Assembly: GCF_902635505.1 (NCBI RefSeq)
Contig: NC_045429.1
Coordinates: forward strand, 426,277,669 to 426,341,668
Length of the DNA stretch: 64,000 nt
Reading direction: 5' to 3'
DNA from: Sarcophilus harrisii
Taxonomy: Eukaryota > Chordata > Mammalia > Dasyuromorphia > Dasyuridae
Shown: in pieces, positions 10,765 through 22,660 of the stretch
Position numbering within the stretch: position 1 is the stretch's first letter
Layout of the letters: each line of letters opens with the position of its first letter
Notes under the pieces: model-generated
Seen by the model: only the letters and a program-made list of their open reading frames with translations
The model's database searches: none
What the model was told of the DNA's origin: nothing
Translations under genes and position numbers: made by a program

Positions 10765-12010
10765 CCACAATAACTTTTTATAATAGCTTTTTATTCTTTA
10801 AAATAAGATAGTTTTCAATATTCACCTTTGCAAAACCTTGTGTTCCATATTTTTCTTCTTCGCTCCTCACCTCCCTTGTCCTATAGACAGCATGTAAGCT
10901 AGTATAGGTTAATAAACATTTGCAGTTCTTCTAAACATTTACATATTTATCATGCTGCAAAGAAAAATCAGATCGGGGGGGGGGGGATTATAAAGAATAA
11001 GCAAGCAAGCAAACAACAAAATCAGAAAAGGTGAAAATACCATCTTGTGATCCATCTTCTCTCTGGGTGCAAATGGCTCTCTCCATCACAAGTTCATTGG
11101 AACTGGCTTGAATCACCTCATTGTTGAAAAGAGCCAAGTCCATCACAGTTAATCATCATATATAATCTTGTTGCTGTGTACAATTTTTTTTGGTTCTAAT
11201 CATTCCACTTAGCATCAACTTGTATAAGTCTCTCCAGGCCTTTCTGAAATCATCCTGCTGATTTTTTCTTATAGAACAATAATATTCCATATAACATAAA
11301 AATCAGTTTTATTTTCATCAATGAATTCTCTCCCAGCCATTTCCTCTACTCTCATCTCTTTGAATAAGCAAGAAAAATGAAACCCATTAAAAATCAGAAT
11401 AATCAAGCAAAATAGATTCTTTCATTGGTGTGTCCAAAAAAAAGGAAAGAACCTCAATTTACAGTGGAGTCTCTCTGCTTTTTCTCTGGAGGTGGATAGC
11501 ATGTTTCACCATGTTTCCTCTGAAATTCTTATAGTAATAACTGTTTGATTTGATGAAGCATGGTAGAATTCTATTAATATAGAATTCATGTACCATAACT
11601 TGTTCAGTTATTTCCCAATTGATGGGCATTCCCTTCATGCCATCATGAAAAAATTGCTACAAACATTTTTGTACACATGGATCCTTTTTCTTTTTCTTTG
11701 ATCTTTTTAGAGTATAGATACAATACTGATATCACCTGGGTTAAAGGTTATGCCTGATTGAATAGTTTGTGGAACATAGTTCCAATTTTGTTTTCTAGAA
11801 TGACCTGACCTGTTCACAGCTCTATCAATAGTTCAATACCTATTTTCCCACAGCCCCTCTAGCATTTGCCATTTTCCTTTTTCTGACCAACTTTACCAAT
11901 AGATATGAGATGATACCTCAATTTTAATTTTTCTAATTATTAGTGGTTTAAAACATTTTTTCATATAGCTGTTGACAACATAGATTTCTTTCTTTGAAAA
12001 CTACCTGTTT
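10765..12010 (-). mobile_element. 5'-truncated L1
   Basis: Marsupial L1 3'UTR and ORF2 end on the - strand: the tail is at 10765, and the 3'UTR and C terminus follow (cttagcatcaacttgtataa near 11206, aattgatgggcattccc near 11617). Diverged. A G-run lies at 10975-10987 inside it. Confidence 0.8.
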
Positions 12011-12092
12011 GAAGGTTTTGCAAGGGTCAATGTTGAAAAACTACCCATGCATATGTTTTGTAAATAAAAAGCTATTTAAAAAAAAAAAAAGA
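12011..12092 (+). mobile_element. Short L1 3' tail
   Basis: About 80 bases of L1 tail (gttttgcaagggtcaatgtt ... tgtaaataaaaagctattta plus poly(A)) in the opposite orientation to its left neighbour. I could not see a clean duplication around it. Confidence 0.7.
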
Positions 12093-12640
12093 ATAGGAGA
12101 AAAGGCAGAGCAGGTCAGTCTTCCTGGAACACAGAGCGCATAAAAGGAAGGAATGTTATTCTGGATTACATGTAGCTCAAGCCTATGTGCAATTCAGATT
12201 TGGGATCTGAATTTAATGAGATGTTCATGAACTATAAAATCTAATAAAAAAAATTTTACTTTTAAAAAAAGAAACCATTTTTCATTTGAGAAATGCTCTT
12301 ATTTCATAATAATTTCTAAATGGATAATGGATAATTATAATGGAGATTATACAATAAGATTATAGCTTTATTCAGAAATACTCTAAAAGACAGACTTAAG
12401 ATTATACTGGGATATTTGACTTGAAGAAGTCCTTTTCCCCCCTTAGCTTTAGCCATGTTTAGATAATTACTTTTCCCCACCTTAGTTTATCCCTTTACCT
12501 TTTTGCTTCATTCCTAATTCTTCCAGGAAGTCTTCCTTGCCTGACTGAAGTTTACAGAATTTGTGAACTTCTACCTCATACCTACAGACACTTATTTCTC
12601 CCAAGACTCATGCCAAAATCACATGTTCCTTTAGGATCAG
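12093..12640. other. Mostly unassigned sequence with an L3-like piece
   Basis: About 12510-12620 resembles the degenerate 3' region of L3 (ttccaggaagtcttccttgc). The rest I cannot assign. Confidence 0.35.
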
Positions 12641-13580
12641 AGGATCACAGATTTAGAGTTACTTTTGAGGTCTTCTAGTCCAACCCCCTTATTTTTATAG
12701 TTAAGAAAAAAAAATGAGGCCTTGACTAAAATAATGAAGAATATTGAAGGGGATGTAGGAAAAGTGGGATACTAATACAGTGTTGGTGGAGTTGTGAACT
12801 TATCCAATTATGCCCATAGGGCTATCAAACTCTGCACATCCTTTGATCCAGCAGTGCCTCTACTAGGCCTGTATCCCAAAGAGATCATGAAAAGGGAAAA
12901 GGACCCACATGTACAAAAATGTTTGTGGCATCCCTTTTTGTAGTGGCCAGAAACTGGAAACTGAGCAGATGCCCATCAATTAGAGAATGGCTGAATAAGT
13001 TATGGTATACGAATGTTATAGAATATTATTGTTCTATAAGAAACGATCAGCAGGCTGATTTCATAGAGGTCTGGAGAGACATAAGCTTATGCTGAGTGAA
13101 GTGAGCACACAACCAGGAGATCATTGAACACAGCAACAAGATTGTGTGATGATCAACTCTGATGGACATGACTTTTCAAGGATAAGATGATTCAGGGTCA
13201 GTTCCAATGGTCTTATGATAAAGAAGGCCCTCTGAACCCATAGAGATGACTGGGAGAACTGAGTGTGGATCACAACATAGTATTTTCACCTTTTTTATTG
13301 TTGTTTGCTTGCATTTTATTTTCTTTCACAATTACTTCCTTTTTGATCTGATTTTTCTCATGCACCATGATAATTGTGGAAATATGTATAAAAGAATTTT
13401 ACATGTTTAACATATTGGATTACTTGCCACCTAGGGGAGGGAGTGGGAAGAAGGGAAAAAAGATTTGTAACACAAGGGTTTATAAAGGTGAATGTTGAAA
13501 TTTATGCATGTTTTGAAAATAAACAGCTTTAATTAAAAAAATAAGGCTTAGAGAAATTAGGTGACCCTTAGGAAACAGGC
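12640..13580 (+). mobile_element. L1 copy inserted in a MIR-like SINE
   Basis: 12735-13545 is a + strand L1 end (ORF2 C terminus, 3'UTR, tail). It splits an older SINE-like unit: 12640-12728 (cacagatttagagtta ... tctagtccaaccccctta) continues at 13546-13580 (ggcttagagaaattaggtgacc). The repeated aaaatgaggccttg / aaaataaggcttag at the two joints may be a decayed duplication. Confidence 0.75.
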
Positions 13581-14334
13581 TGAGATGGTAGTTGGAAAAG
13601 AAAGTGATAAAAGAGAATGTTTCATTATGACAGACCGAATCTAGGCCTCTGTGCTCATATGCATGAATATCATGCAATAAATGACAATCTGGTCACTCAA
13701 GCACTGATGGTTTTAAATGCATTTCATTTTCAAGTACCTTGATATCTGGGGAGGTGTGCAAGGCAGCAAGATTAATTATAGCAGCTGACATCTCTTCTGC
13801 CTCAGAACTCTTATCAGCAGCTTGTCTTTTCAGAGCCTTTTAAAAATAAAAATTCCATCAGCAGCTGTTATTCTTGTTCCAGCTTTGGATCTAAACCTGC
13901 TAGGGAAAAATTATACGTCTTAAATTGAGGAGCAGTAATTATGTGAAGAATCTCTGAGAATGACAGGGTTAACACGGGTATCTGGAGAACCAATGAGATT
14001 TTGTGTTTATGTAACACTTATTTTCACATTTCCTTTGCATTTTGTTCCTCTAGAACGTAAGTATAACACTTCTGTCTGTTTTTGAAGATTGGAAAACCTC
14101 TACAGATAAGCTATAAGAGACAAGAAATTCAAGGGTACAAGACAGTGTGTAGTTAAATTGGTTAACTTAACTGTATGGTGAAGAATACAAAGATGAATCT
14201 TCCCTTCTTCAGACCAAGTCACTTCTGATCCTTGAGCTAAGTCACATATGACATGGATTTAAAGCCCTTCTCCCTCCTTTTTGCCTTCTTTGAGGTCTTC
14301 CTAAAGACTGGTACCTAGAATACAAGTGGAACCA
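13581..14334. other. Unassigned presumed intronic sequence
   Basis: Less AT-rich than its neighbours. No exon or known repeat is recognised. Confidence 0.35.
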
Positions 14335-14395
14335 TCTTAATTCTACAGATGAGGAAACTGAGGTCTAGAAAGACTTGCCAAAAGTGAAAAGCAAC
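14335..14395 (-). mobile_element. MIR fragment
   Basis: Short match to the MIR block cagatgaggaaactgaggtc followed by acttgcc. Confidence 0.55.
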
Positions 14396-14599
14396 GCATG
14401 GCTTCTTGCCTCCTGCTTCTCAACTCAACTCCTGCTTCCTTCACAGCTTGACTGATCTTCTAAAAGGCTACATCCCCTGTGAGGTATAGAGGTATACATT
14501 AAGAGTTTTGTCTTGGATTTTTCCCCCTTATTTTTCCCCCCTTTACCTCACTCCTAGTGAGCTCATAAATACTCTTGTAGTCAATTATCTGTTTTTTTT

Positions 14600-14750
14600 T
14601 TTCCTTTTTTTTTTTTTTTTTCCCCTGAGGCAGTTGGGGTTAACTGACTTGCTCAGGGTCACACAGCTAGGAAATGTTAAGTATCTGAGGCCAGATTTGA
14701 ATTCAAGTCCTCCTGACTTCAGGACTGATGTGCCACCTAGCTGCCCCTTA
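14600..14750 (-). mobile_element. Marsupial tRNA-derived SINE nested in L3
   Basis: Antisense SINE: poly(T), ggcagttggggttaactgac, cagggtcacacagctagg, ccagatttgaattcaag, ending cacctagctgcccc. The short motif ttatctg occurs on both sides and may be its target duplication. Confidence 0.88.
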
Positions 14751-15270
14751 TCTGCCCTCTTAACTGACTTTCTTCTTAATTAATTCTTCTTAACATTCAA
14801 ATCCTTTTTTCCAAAATCTAGCCCTATATCTATCATCAGCTGCCAGTCACCATCTTCATGTGGATGACATTGACTTCTCATATTCAGCATGTCCAAAATG
14901 AATCTCATTATCTTCCCCTATACCCACCCTGTCCTCACATTTACTTATTTTGGTAGAGGGTACCACCATTCTTCCAGTTACCCAGGTTTGCAACTTTTAG
15001 AGTCTGTCCCTGTACATCACTGCTTCTCATATACCCATACCAATCAGTTGTCTAGTTTTGTTGATTATACCTTAACAACAATCTTGATTCTGCCCCTTTT
15101 GTTCATACCCTAGATTCAGGCAGTTATTACAGGTGACAACCTGTAGTGTTACTCCTTATTGGTTTCTCTGCTTCCATTTTTTCTTCTTTGTATTCCATCT
15201 TCCACACATCTACCAAAATTGCCTTCATAAAGCAGAGGTCTGACCAGGTCATTGGCTTTAAATAAATTCT

Positions 15271-15815
15271 CATGATGAGCTCAATGATCTTAGAAAACAT
15301 GGATAGACTTGCAGGAAATAATAAAGAACAAAATTAGCAGAACCAAGACAATGTGGTATACAGTAACAACAATATTGTTTTAGGAACAACTTCTACAAGA
15401 ATAAGTCTACAACTACAAGTCTAAAACTACAAGAATAAGTCATTTTGACTATTATAAATTCCCAAATTAATTACAAAGGACCCATGAAGGAAGATGTTAT
15501 CTGCATTCGAAGAAAGACTGATAAATAGAAGAATGCATAGAATGCTTTTACATAGATGTGTATGTACACACACACACACACACACCACACACCACACACA
15601 TTTGTGTCTAATAATAGCCATCTCTTTGGGGAGGGAAAGAGAGTGAGGAAAAGAAAAAAAAATAGAAATTTCCATGATAATTTTATTACATATTTAAAAG
15701 GAATTGTAAGTGGTACGCAGTAGATTTGCAGTTTCATGTGCAGCTTTCTTATTTTCTTATATTGTTATGGAAATATTTGTTTTATTCCACAAATCAAAAT
15801 AATTTTATGAAGAAA
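15271..15815 (+). mobile_element. LINE-like 3' tail nested in L3
   Basis: Flanked by aaattct (15264-15270 and 15816-15822), with L3 resuming right after. The sequence resembles an old L1-type 3'UTR (gcagaaccaagacaatgtgg near 15339) and contains an (AC)n tract at 15568-15600. Family assignment is tentative. Confidence 0.55.
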
Positions 15816-15929
15816 AAATTCTCTACTATCTCTGTGATAAAATACAAACTCTTCAACTTAGCATATTTAAAGCCCTTCACATTTAATTTCCAGCTTACCT
15901 TTGATTTTATTTAAATATTTAATTACTAT

Positions 15930-16500
15930 TATTTTTTTTTTTTAACTAGCAAGCATTTGTTTCTCCTTCCCTTCAGTCCCCAGCTTGGGAAAAAAAATTT
16001 TTTTTTAAATTGATTTTTACAAAATGGCTCTTATTTTTATAAATTTGATTCTTTATATTTGAGAAATGATCCATTCTATTTTTTTATACACATTTCTTTA
16101 TGAATTATGTTGGGGGAGAAAAATCAGAACAAAAGGGAAAAACAGAAGAAAAAGAGGGGAAAGTGAATATAGCATGTATTAATTTATATTCAATCTCAAT
16201 AGTTCTCTCTCTGGATGCAGATGGTGTTTTCTATCCAAACTTTATTGGGATTGCTTTGGATCACTGAACCGCTGAGAAAAATCAAGTCTTTCATAGTTGA
16301 TCATCGAACAGTCCTAGTGTTACTGTGTACAATGTATTCTGGTTATTCTTATTTCACTCAGCATCAGTTCATTTGAAAGTAGCTCTTTTAAGGCCTTTCT
16401 GAAATCAGCTTGTTCATTATTTTTTATAGAAGAATAATATTCTGTTACTTTTATGTACCATAACTTTTTCAGCCATTCTCCAATTGCTGAAGAATTTGGT
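15930..16500 (-). mobile_element. Old L1 3' region
   Basis: Antisense L1 3'UTR: ctctctctggatgcagatgg near 16206, tttcactcagcatcagttca near 16352, and tttttcagccattctccaat near 16465. Confidence 0.75.
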
Positions 16501-17748
16501 CTGTTGATATCTACTGAAATATCTGATCAAAATTCCAAAATATTTCAAAAGCCTAGAGTTACATATAACTAATGTAGTTTCTTCTGAAGAAACCTCCCTC
16601 AGAAAATTAGCTACATGTCACTAATGTACAAATTGATATCATTCAGCCTAAAAAAAGAAGTAACCAGCGATCCCTCTGTGGTTCATTTCCTAGGCTTCAG
16701 CTGCTGAGATATGGGGAAAAAAGGGACTAAAAAGTAGAGGAGTCAGTACTGACCTAACCAGACATGACAGATTGCTGTATGACAAGATAGGGAATGAGAG
16801 AAGAAGAATTTGATTCCATACCTGGACTATTACTTAAGCCTAAAGTTACAACTCTGCTGACAAAGTGGCAGCAATAAGGAACAATTAAAATTATCTTCAA
16901 TATAGTGGGTGAATCAGCTCTTCCAGGAAGCACTTAGGTCAAGATCAAAGGTCTTGACTAGCTTTGGAATCCCAAAAGGAAAAAATAGGAGAATAAAGAA
17001 AAGTTGGGGATCCTTAGAGTGGGCTTCTTCCTTGAAGTAATAAGAGCAAGGTGTCTGAGGCTTAGTATCTAAACTGTGTTCTTAGGAATACTTGTCTCAG
17101 ACTTCTGACAAAAATGATTATCTAAATGAGAGGCACACTGACTGCTCAGCTCCCAAATACCTATTCTAGAAAAGCCCTACAGTTCAGACCAGATTGAATA
17201 ATCTAAACTTTCTTTAAGAAACATTTATAAGTGGCATTTTCTATCCCTGAACTGCCCAAAAGTCAACCATCACTTGTGTGTCCCAGCCATATTGGAAGCA
17301 TGTAGCCTACAAGGCTCTGCAACTGGAAGCAGAAAGAATTAAGGACTTTTCTGGAAAAATACTAGAAAAGGGACTTTGGAAGTCCTGGAGAGTGGCAGCA
17401 GCAGTGACCTGCATGATAACAGCACTCAACCATGAATAGCCCAAGCCCAAGGCCCATTCTGAGATGCCAGGTATTGAGTGAATAAAAGAGAATTAGAAAG
17501 AAATAAGTACCTTAGAAGAAGTGGCAAACCTTAACCAAGAAACAGGATTCCCTGAAAATTGAATAGATTAAACCAATAAATCATTCTGTGAGATAGCAAG
17601 AAACATTATGGTACAGATAAAAGACTGAAGAAAATGTAAGATGTCTAATACCAAAAACAGCCAACTTGGAAAATGTCAATAAACTGATAATTTAATAAAT
17701 AATTTAAGAATAATTTAACTTCCTGAAAATTGTAATTTTTTTAAAAGC
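16501..17748. other. Unassigned sequence, possibly 5' part of an old LINE
   Basis: Purine-rich on the + strand and without long frames. It continues after the L1 insertion at 18881-19144. The style resembles the L1 5' region at 20390-21525, but I cannot support a firm match. Confidence 0.3.
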
Positions 17749-17762
17749 CTGGATAATTTTTC

Positions 17763-18866
17763 TTTTTCTATTATAGCTTTTTATTTACAAGATATATGCA
17801 TGGATAATTTTTTTTAGCAATGACAATTGCAAAACCTCTTGTTCCAATTTTTGCCCTCCTTCCCCTCCCCCCTTCTCCCTCCCCCAGATGGCAGGTAGAC
17901 CCATACATGTTACATATGTTAAAGTATAAGTTAAATACAATATATGTATACATGTCCAAACAGTTATTTTGCTGTACAAAAAGAGTCAGACTTTGAAATG
18001 GTGTGCAATTAGCCTGTGAAGGAAATCAAAAATGCAGGCAGACAAAAATAGAGGGTTTGGAAATTCTATGTAGTGGTTCACACTCATTTCCCAGAGTTCT
18101 TTCTCTGGGTGTAGCTGGTTTTAATTCATTACTGTTCTATTGGAGCTGATTTGTTTCATCTCATTGTTGAAGAGGGCCATGTCCATCAGAATTTATCATC
18201 ATATAGGTTGTTGTTGAAGTATATAATGATCTCCTGGTCCTGCTCATTTCACTCAGCGTCAGTTCATTTAAGTCTCTCCAGGCCTTTCTGAAGTCATCCT
18301 GCTGGTTATTTCTTACAGATCAATAAGATTCCATAAGATTCATATACCATAATTTATTCAATCATTCTCCAATTGAGGAGCATCCACTTAGTTTCCAGTT
18401 TCTGGCCACTACAAACAGGGCTGCCACAAACATTTTTGCACATACCGGTCCCTTTACCTTCTTTAGTATCTCTATGGGGTATAAGCCCAGGAGTAGCACT
18501 GCTGGGTCAAAGGGTATGCACAGTTTGATAACTTTTTGAGCATAGTTCCAAATCACTCTCCACATCCCCTCCAATATTCCACATTATCTTTCCCTGTCAT
18601 CCTAGCCAATCTGACAGGTGTGTAGTGGTATCTCAGAGTTGTTTTAATTTGCATTTCTCTGATTAATAATGACTTGGAGCATCTTTTCATATGGCTAGAA
18701 ATAGGTTCAATTGCTTCGTCTGAGAATTGTCTGTTCATATCCTTTGACCATTTATCAATTGGAGAATGGCTTGATTTCTTATAAATTAGAGTCAATTCTT
18801 TATATATTTTGGAAATGAGGCCTTTATTAGAACCTTTGACTGTAAAAATGTTTTCCCAGTTTATTG
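17763..18866 (-). mobile_element. 5'-truncated L1 with 14-bp target duplication
   Basis: Perfect duplication ctggataatttttc at 17749-17762 and 18867-18880. The - strand carries the end of ORF2 (SSHSPIDKWSKDMNRQFSD and [17 protein letters not shown] motifs near 18600-18800) and the 3'UTR. There is an internal deletion near 18558, compared with the related copy at 4760. Confidence 0.9.
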
Positions 18867-19144
18867 CTGGATAATTTTTCAAGAAATCTTAAATAAAAAC
18901 TGCTCAGATCTTTTAAAACCAGAGGGCTAAATAAAGACAAATAATAATGACTAATCATCTCTTGAAATGTAATCTGAAAGGAAAAGGGTCAGGAATATCA
19001 TAGCCAAATCTAGAATTCATGTCAAAGAAAAATGATGCTGCAAGCATCCAGAAAAGCATTCAAAGAAGCTATTCAAGAAATTAGTCAAAGTCACAGAAGA
19101 CCAGGTAATTTCTACTAAAATCAGAGGATATCTTGAAGCAAAAT

Positions 19145-20370
19145 TACTTTGACTAATTTGTTCAGTACCTACTGTGTGCCAGGCACTGTGCTAAATACTA
19201 GGGATTAAAAAAAAAAAAGGCCCAGTCCTTAATCAGTTTACATTCTAATGAAGAAAACAACATGCAAACATATACAAAATAAATTATATGTAGGATAAAT
19301 AGTAACAAATTAGCAGTGGGAAAGCACTGAAATTAAGAGCCTTTGAGGTAGGCTTCCTGTAAAAGATGAGATTTTAGATGGGATTTAAACGAAGGCAGAA
19401 ACGTTAGTAGTTGAAGCTGAGGAGGGAAAGCAATCCAGGCATGGGATGTATGTCTGGAGTTTGAGATATGGAACCAGAAGGCCAGTATTACTGGATTAGT
19501 GTACCTGTTGAGGAGTAATGTCTCAGAAGACTGGAAAGTTAGGAAGAGCTAGATTACGAAAGGCTTTGAATGCCAAATAGAGCATTTTGTACTTGCTCTT
19601 GTTGGCAATGATTGGACTTATGTTTTCAGAAAATCGCTTTAGTGGCTAAAAGGAAAATGAATTCGAGTATAGAAAGAGTTGAGTCAGATAGACTCTTCAA
19701 GCTTTTGTAGTAAGGCATGAGGTGGTGGTGCGTAGAGTGGTGGCCGCAGTGTCTGAGGAAAGAAGGGAATGGCTTGGAGAGAGATTGCAAAAGTGAAATG
19801 GACAGGCCTTGGATGTGGGGGTGGGGAGGTGCTATAAGAGGTAGAGAAGAGTCCAAGATGACCCTGAAGGACTGGGAAAAGGGTATGGCCCTCTACAATA
19901 ATAGGGAGTTTTAGGGGGAAAGAGAATGAAGTCTGTTTTGGACATAATTGAGTTTAAGATTTCTACTGGACAGAAGTGTGAGGTGTCTGAAAGGCAGGTG
20001 GAGATTGGAGATGGGAGATCAGCCCATAGAATGGGGATAGAGTAGGGCAACAGAGGTAAATTTAAATAAGATTTATCAGCCTAGAGATAGTCGTTAAATC
20101 CATGGGAGTTGATGAGATCACCAAGTGAAGCTGTATTGGAGAAGAAAAGAGGGATTGTAGACAGATCCCCTGAGGGGCACCTGTGATTAGAGATTGTAAT
20201 CTAAATCCAGCAAAGGAGATAGTGAAGGAACACTTAAAAAGGTCTCCAGAAAACCTGGAGAAGAGTGGTATCTCAAACCTAAAGATTAGTGTTGGAGGCT
20301 GCAGAGAGGTCAAGGAGAAAAATGATTGAGAAAAGGCCATTAGATTTGTCAGTTTAAGAGATCATTAATA
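19145..20370 (-). mobile_element. L3 LINE, reverse-transcriptase portion
   Basis: The best L3 copy in the window. On the - strand, pieces of the CR1-clade RT are readable: TISFAGFRLQSLITGAPQG near 20200 (the GxPQGS motif region), [18 protein letters not shown] near 20110, and MSKTDFILFPPKTP near 19920. It runs to the 3' end at 19145 (ctactgtgtgccaggcactg). The RT frame is broken and the YADD section is degenerate, so it is inactive. Confidence 0.8.
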
Positions 20371-20389
20371 ATTTTGGGAAGAACAGTGT

Positions 20390-21525
20390 AATAATTATGT
20401 CCAGAAGCTTGATTGTCAGGGATTAAGAAGAGAAAAAAGTGGAGTTTACAACCAGGATTACAATTTAATCATTTGTCCAGCTCAAAAAACATGAAGGTCT
20501 TTGGACAATGAGGGATGGATTAGGCCCAGTGCATACCACGTGCAGAGAACTAGGGAGAGGCGTGGAGCTGAGCAAAATGAGGTCCCAGACCTCATATGCC
20601 AAGGTGCTGTGATTTGTGACCCAATATCCAGTTTCAGATCACAATTCCAGGATACACTGAAGAGGAGACCTTTACCTGAGGGAGGAAGCAGGGTGATATT
20701 ACCAGAAGAGATAATCTGAATTATGTATTAAGATCTGAAGTAAGTAGCAGTGGTATGACCAAAACCTCCAGAAGCAAAAACAGTCTCAATTCCAGCTTCT
20801 AACCAAACCTGCATAGGAATAACCAGGACAGGAAACCCAAACCAAAAAAGGAGTCTGCAGTTCTATCATTTAGACACAGCTAATTGAGAGGGGCTGAGTC
20901 CCCCAGCATTCTATTCTTGCTCAAATTGAAACCCAAGTCAATAATTTGTAGAGCTTAAACGAGGGGAGTGGGGTAGCAATTATGCTGCTCTGGATTAGAT
21001 CATTTTAGGAGCACTGAAAGCTTGCAGGTCCCCAATTTGAGCTGTCCCCGAGATTCTGAAATAATAAAACACTCATTACTCCCAAGAAAACTGTTAACAG
21101 GATCAACTCAAACCTTCTATTATAGGGGCTAGGAAGCTCAAGACAAAAACCTGGAAGAAAAATGATTCCAAAACATCTTCACGTAAAGTCTTACAAAAAA
21201 GAAACCCAACTTGGGGACAAACTCAACTTGGATTTTTGAGAAAAATGATGAGAGTGCTTGAGGAAAAAATTAAAAGACAAATATGAGCTATGACAGGATT
21301 GTAAAAGAAATTAATAGCTTGGCACAAAGAAATCCAAAATTTTACCCAAACATTAAACTCGCTTAAAATTTGAATGATTAATTAGAAACTAAACTCCAAG
21401 ATGCAACAAAAAAAATCAGAACAAAGTCAGAAGACTTTTAAAAAAGGGAGGGAGAGAAAATATAAGGTTTTCACAAGAATAAATGACCTGGAAAACAGAT
21501 TGAGGAGAAAAAAATTAAGAATGAT
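20390..21525 (+). mobile_element. L1 5'UTR and start of ORF1, degenerate
   Basis: The right end (21430-21525) reads as the ORF1 segment around LENRLRRKN. Upstream sequence fits a LINE 5'UTR. It stops abruptly at the ERV LTR (21526) and does not resume on the other side of the ERV, so the far end was lost. Assignment of 20390-21200 is tentative. Confidence 0.5.
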
Positions 21526-21854
21526 TGTACTAATGGGGACCAAGTTAACACCCTAGATACTTTAGAATCACCCAGAGTCAGGATAAGCAAAAATCCTTGG
21601 TCTTTATTCTTGGTTGAAATGAGAGAAATGGACACAGGAATCTCTTCCTCCCTCTACCAGGAGTCACACTTGATTGTTTTACTCCACCATCTAATCCCTC
21701 CTCCAAATCTCTCTATACACCAACAGATTAAGCCAGCACCAGTTAGTGGGGCCGGCCATTTTCCAAGCATATGCTAATAGAGTATTGTCCAATAAGTAAT
21801 TAGCCTTAAGTGGCCGGCTTTCCAAGTGTATCTGCTCAGTTTCAGCCCATTACA
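21526..21854 (-). repeat. 3' LTR of the class II ERV fossil
   Basis: 329 bases bounded by TGTA...TACA inverted ends. It carries a poly(A) signal (AATAAA) on the - strand near 21616 and is preceded by a purine-rich tract. It joins degenerate L1 ORF1 sequence on the left. Confidence 0.8.
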
Positions 21855-21889
21855 TCTCCCACTTTCTTTTGTTTTAGAACAAGGGTGGT

Positions 21890-22048
21890 CATGCCATCCC
21901 TGACTTCTCAGGGAAGTGAGAGCCCCAAAGGGAAGTGATTACGTGCCTCCTGACTTCTCAGGAAGGGAGGTGAAAGCACTAAAAAGGAGATGATCATGCC
22001 CTCCCTGACATCTCAGGAAAGGAGATGAAAAGCACCAAAGGGAAGTGG
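21890..22048. repeat. Three tandem units of 52-53 bp beside the ERV LTR
   Basis: Units start near 21890, 21942 and 21995, each with a variant of catgccatccctgacttctc followed by caggaa...ggag. They lie within the ERV fossil. Confidence 0.8.
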
Positions 22049-22383
22049 GGATTGCTAGCGGGTTTCTGGGCTGAAGGGTCTTATTAGAAACAGGTATGCA
22101 CAACCCATCAGCAATGGGAAATATTACACAAGCACATAGCAATAACACACAGGCTGTTAGCGATGACTCTCCCCACAGTCAGTGCAGGCTCGATGTGGTG
22201 TAACAAACATGAATTGTACATGCAAGTAGTGATATAACAAACAATATGAATCAACGTGGTATTGTAAAAGATTTCCAGAAGTCCTAGAAGGAGGATATGT
22301 AAACAACAGTCACACATACGCCTTCTTCAGCAGCAAAGAAATAGTCCAAAACCAATCTATTGTCCATTGCTTCACTTGTCAGG

Positions 22384-22660
22384 GAATCCAATGATCCCCA
22401 CAAGTTTTTGAAGTCCTGGAACACTCTTTTTATGTATTAGGGAATCCAATGATTCCTGCAGATTTTGAAATCCTGCAACAGTCTTATCATTTCTCAGAAA
22501 ATCCAATGATTCCTGAGGGTGTTCAAGTCCTACCACAATCTTATCATGTCTCAGAGAATCCAATGATTCCTGAGGGTTTTCAAGCTTTACAACAATCTTA
22601 TCATGTCTCAGAGAATCCAGTAATTCCTGAGGGTTTTGAAGTCCAACAATTTTTTGATGT
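22384..22660. repeat. Five tandem units of 57-59 bp within the ERV fossil
   Basis: Units start near 22384, 22443, 22500, 22557 and 22614, each beginning aatccaatgattcctg or a close variant. Four of the spacings are 57 bases, a multiple of three. Confidence 0.85.

Larger units (their letters stand above)
14440..15910 (+). mobile_element. L3 LINE copy with two nested insertions
   Basis: RT-end and 3' region of L3: the cagcatgtccaaaatgaatc block near 14885 corresponds to the MSKTELIIFPP stretch of the RT. The aaaattgccttcataaagca block near 15218 and ataaaatacaaactcttcaa near 15838 belong to the terminal region. It is interrupted by a SINE (14600-14750) and by a LINE tail (15271-15815). Confidence 0.7.

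Noticed and set aside
22384-22660. Regularly spaced repeats resembling a CRISPR array
   Set aside because: Units are tandem without unique spacers, the genome is mammalian, and the repeats lie in an ERV fossil.
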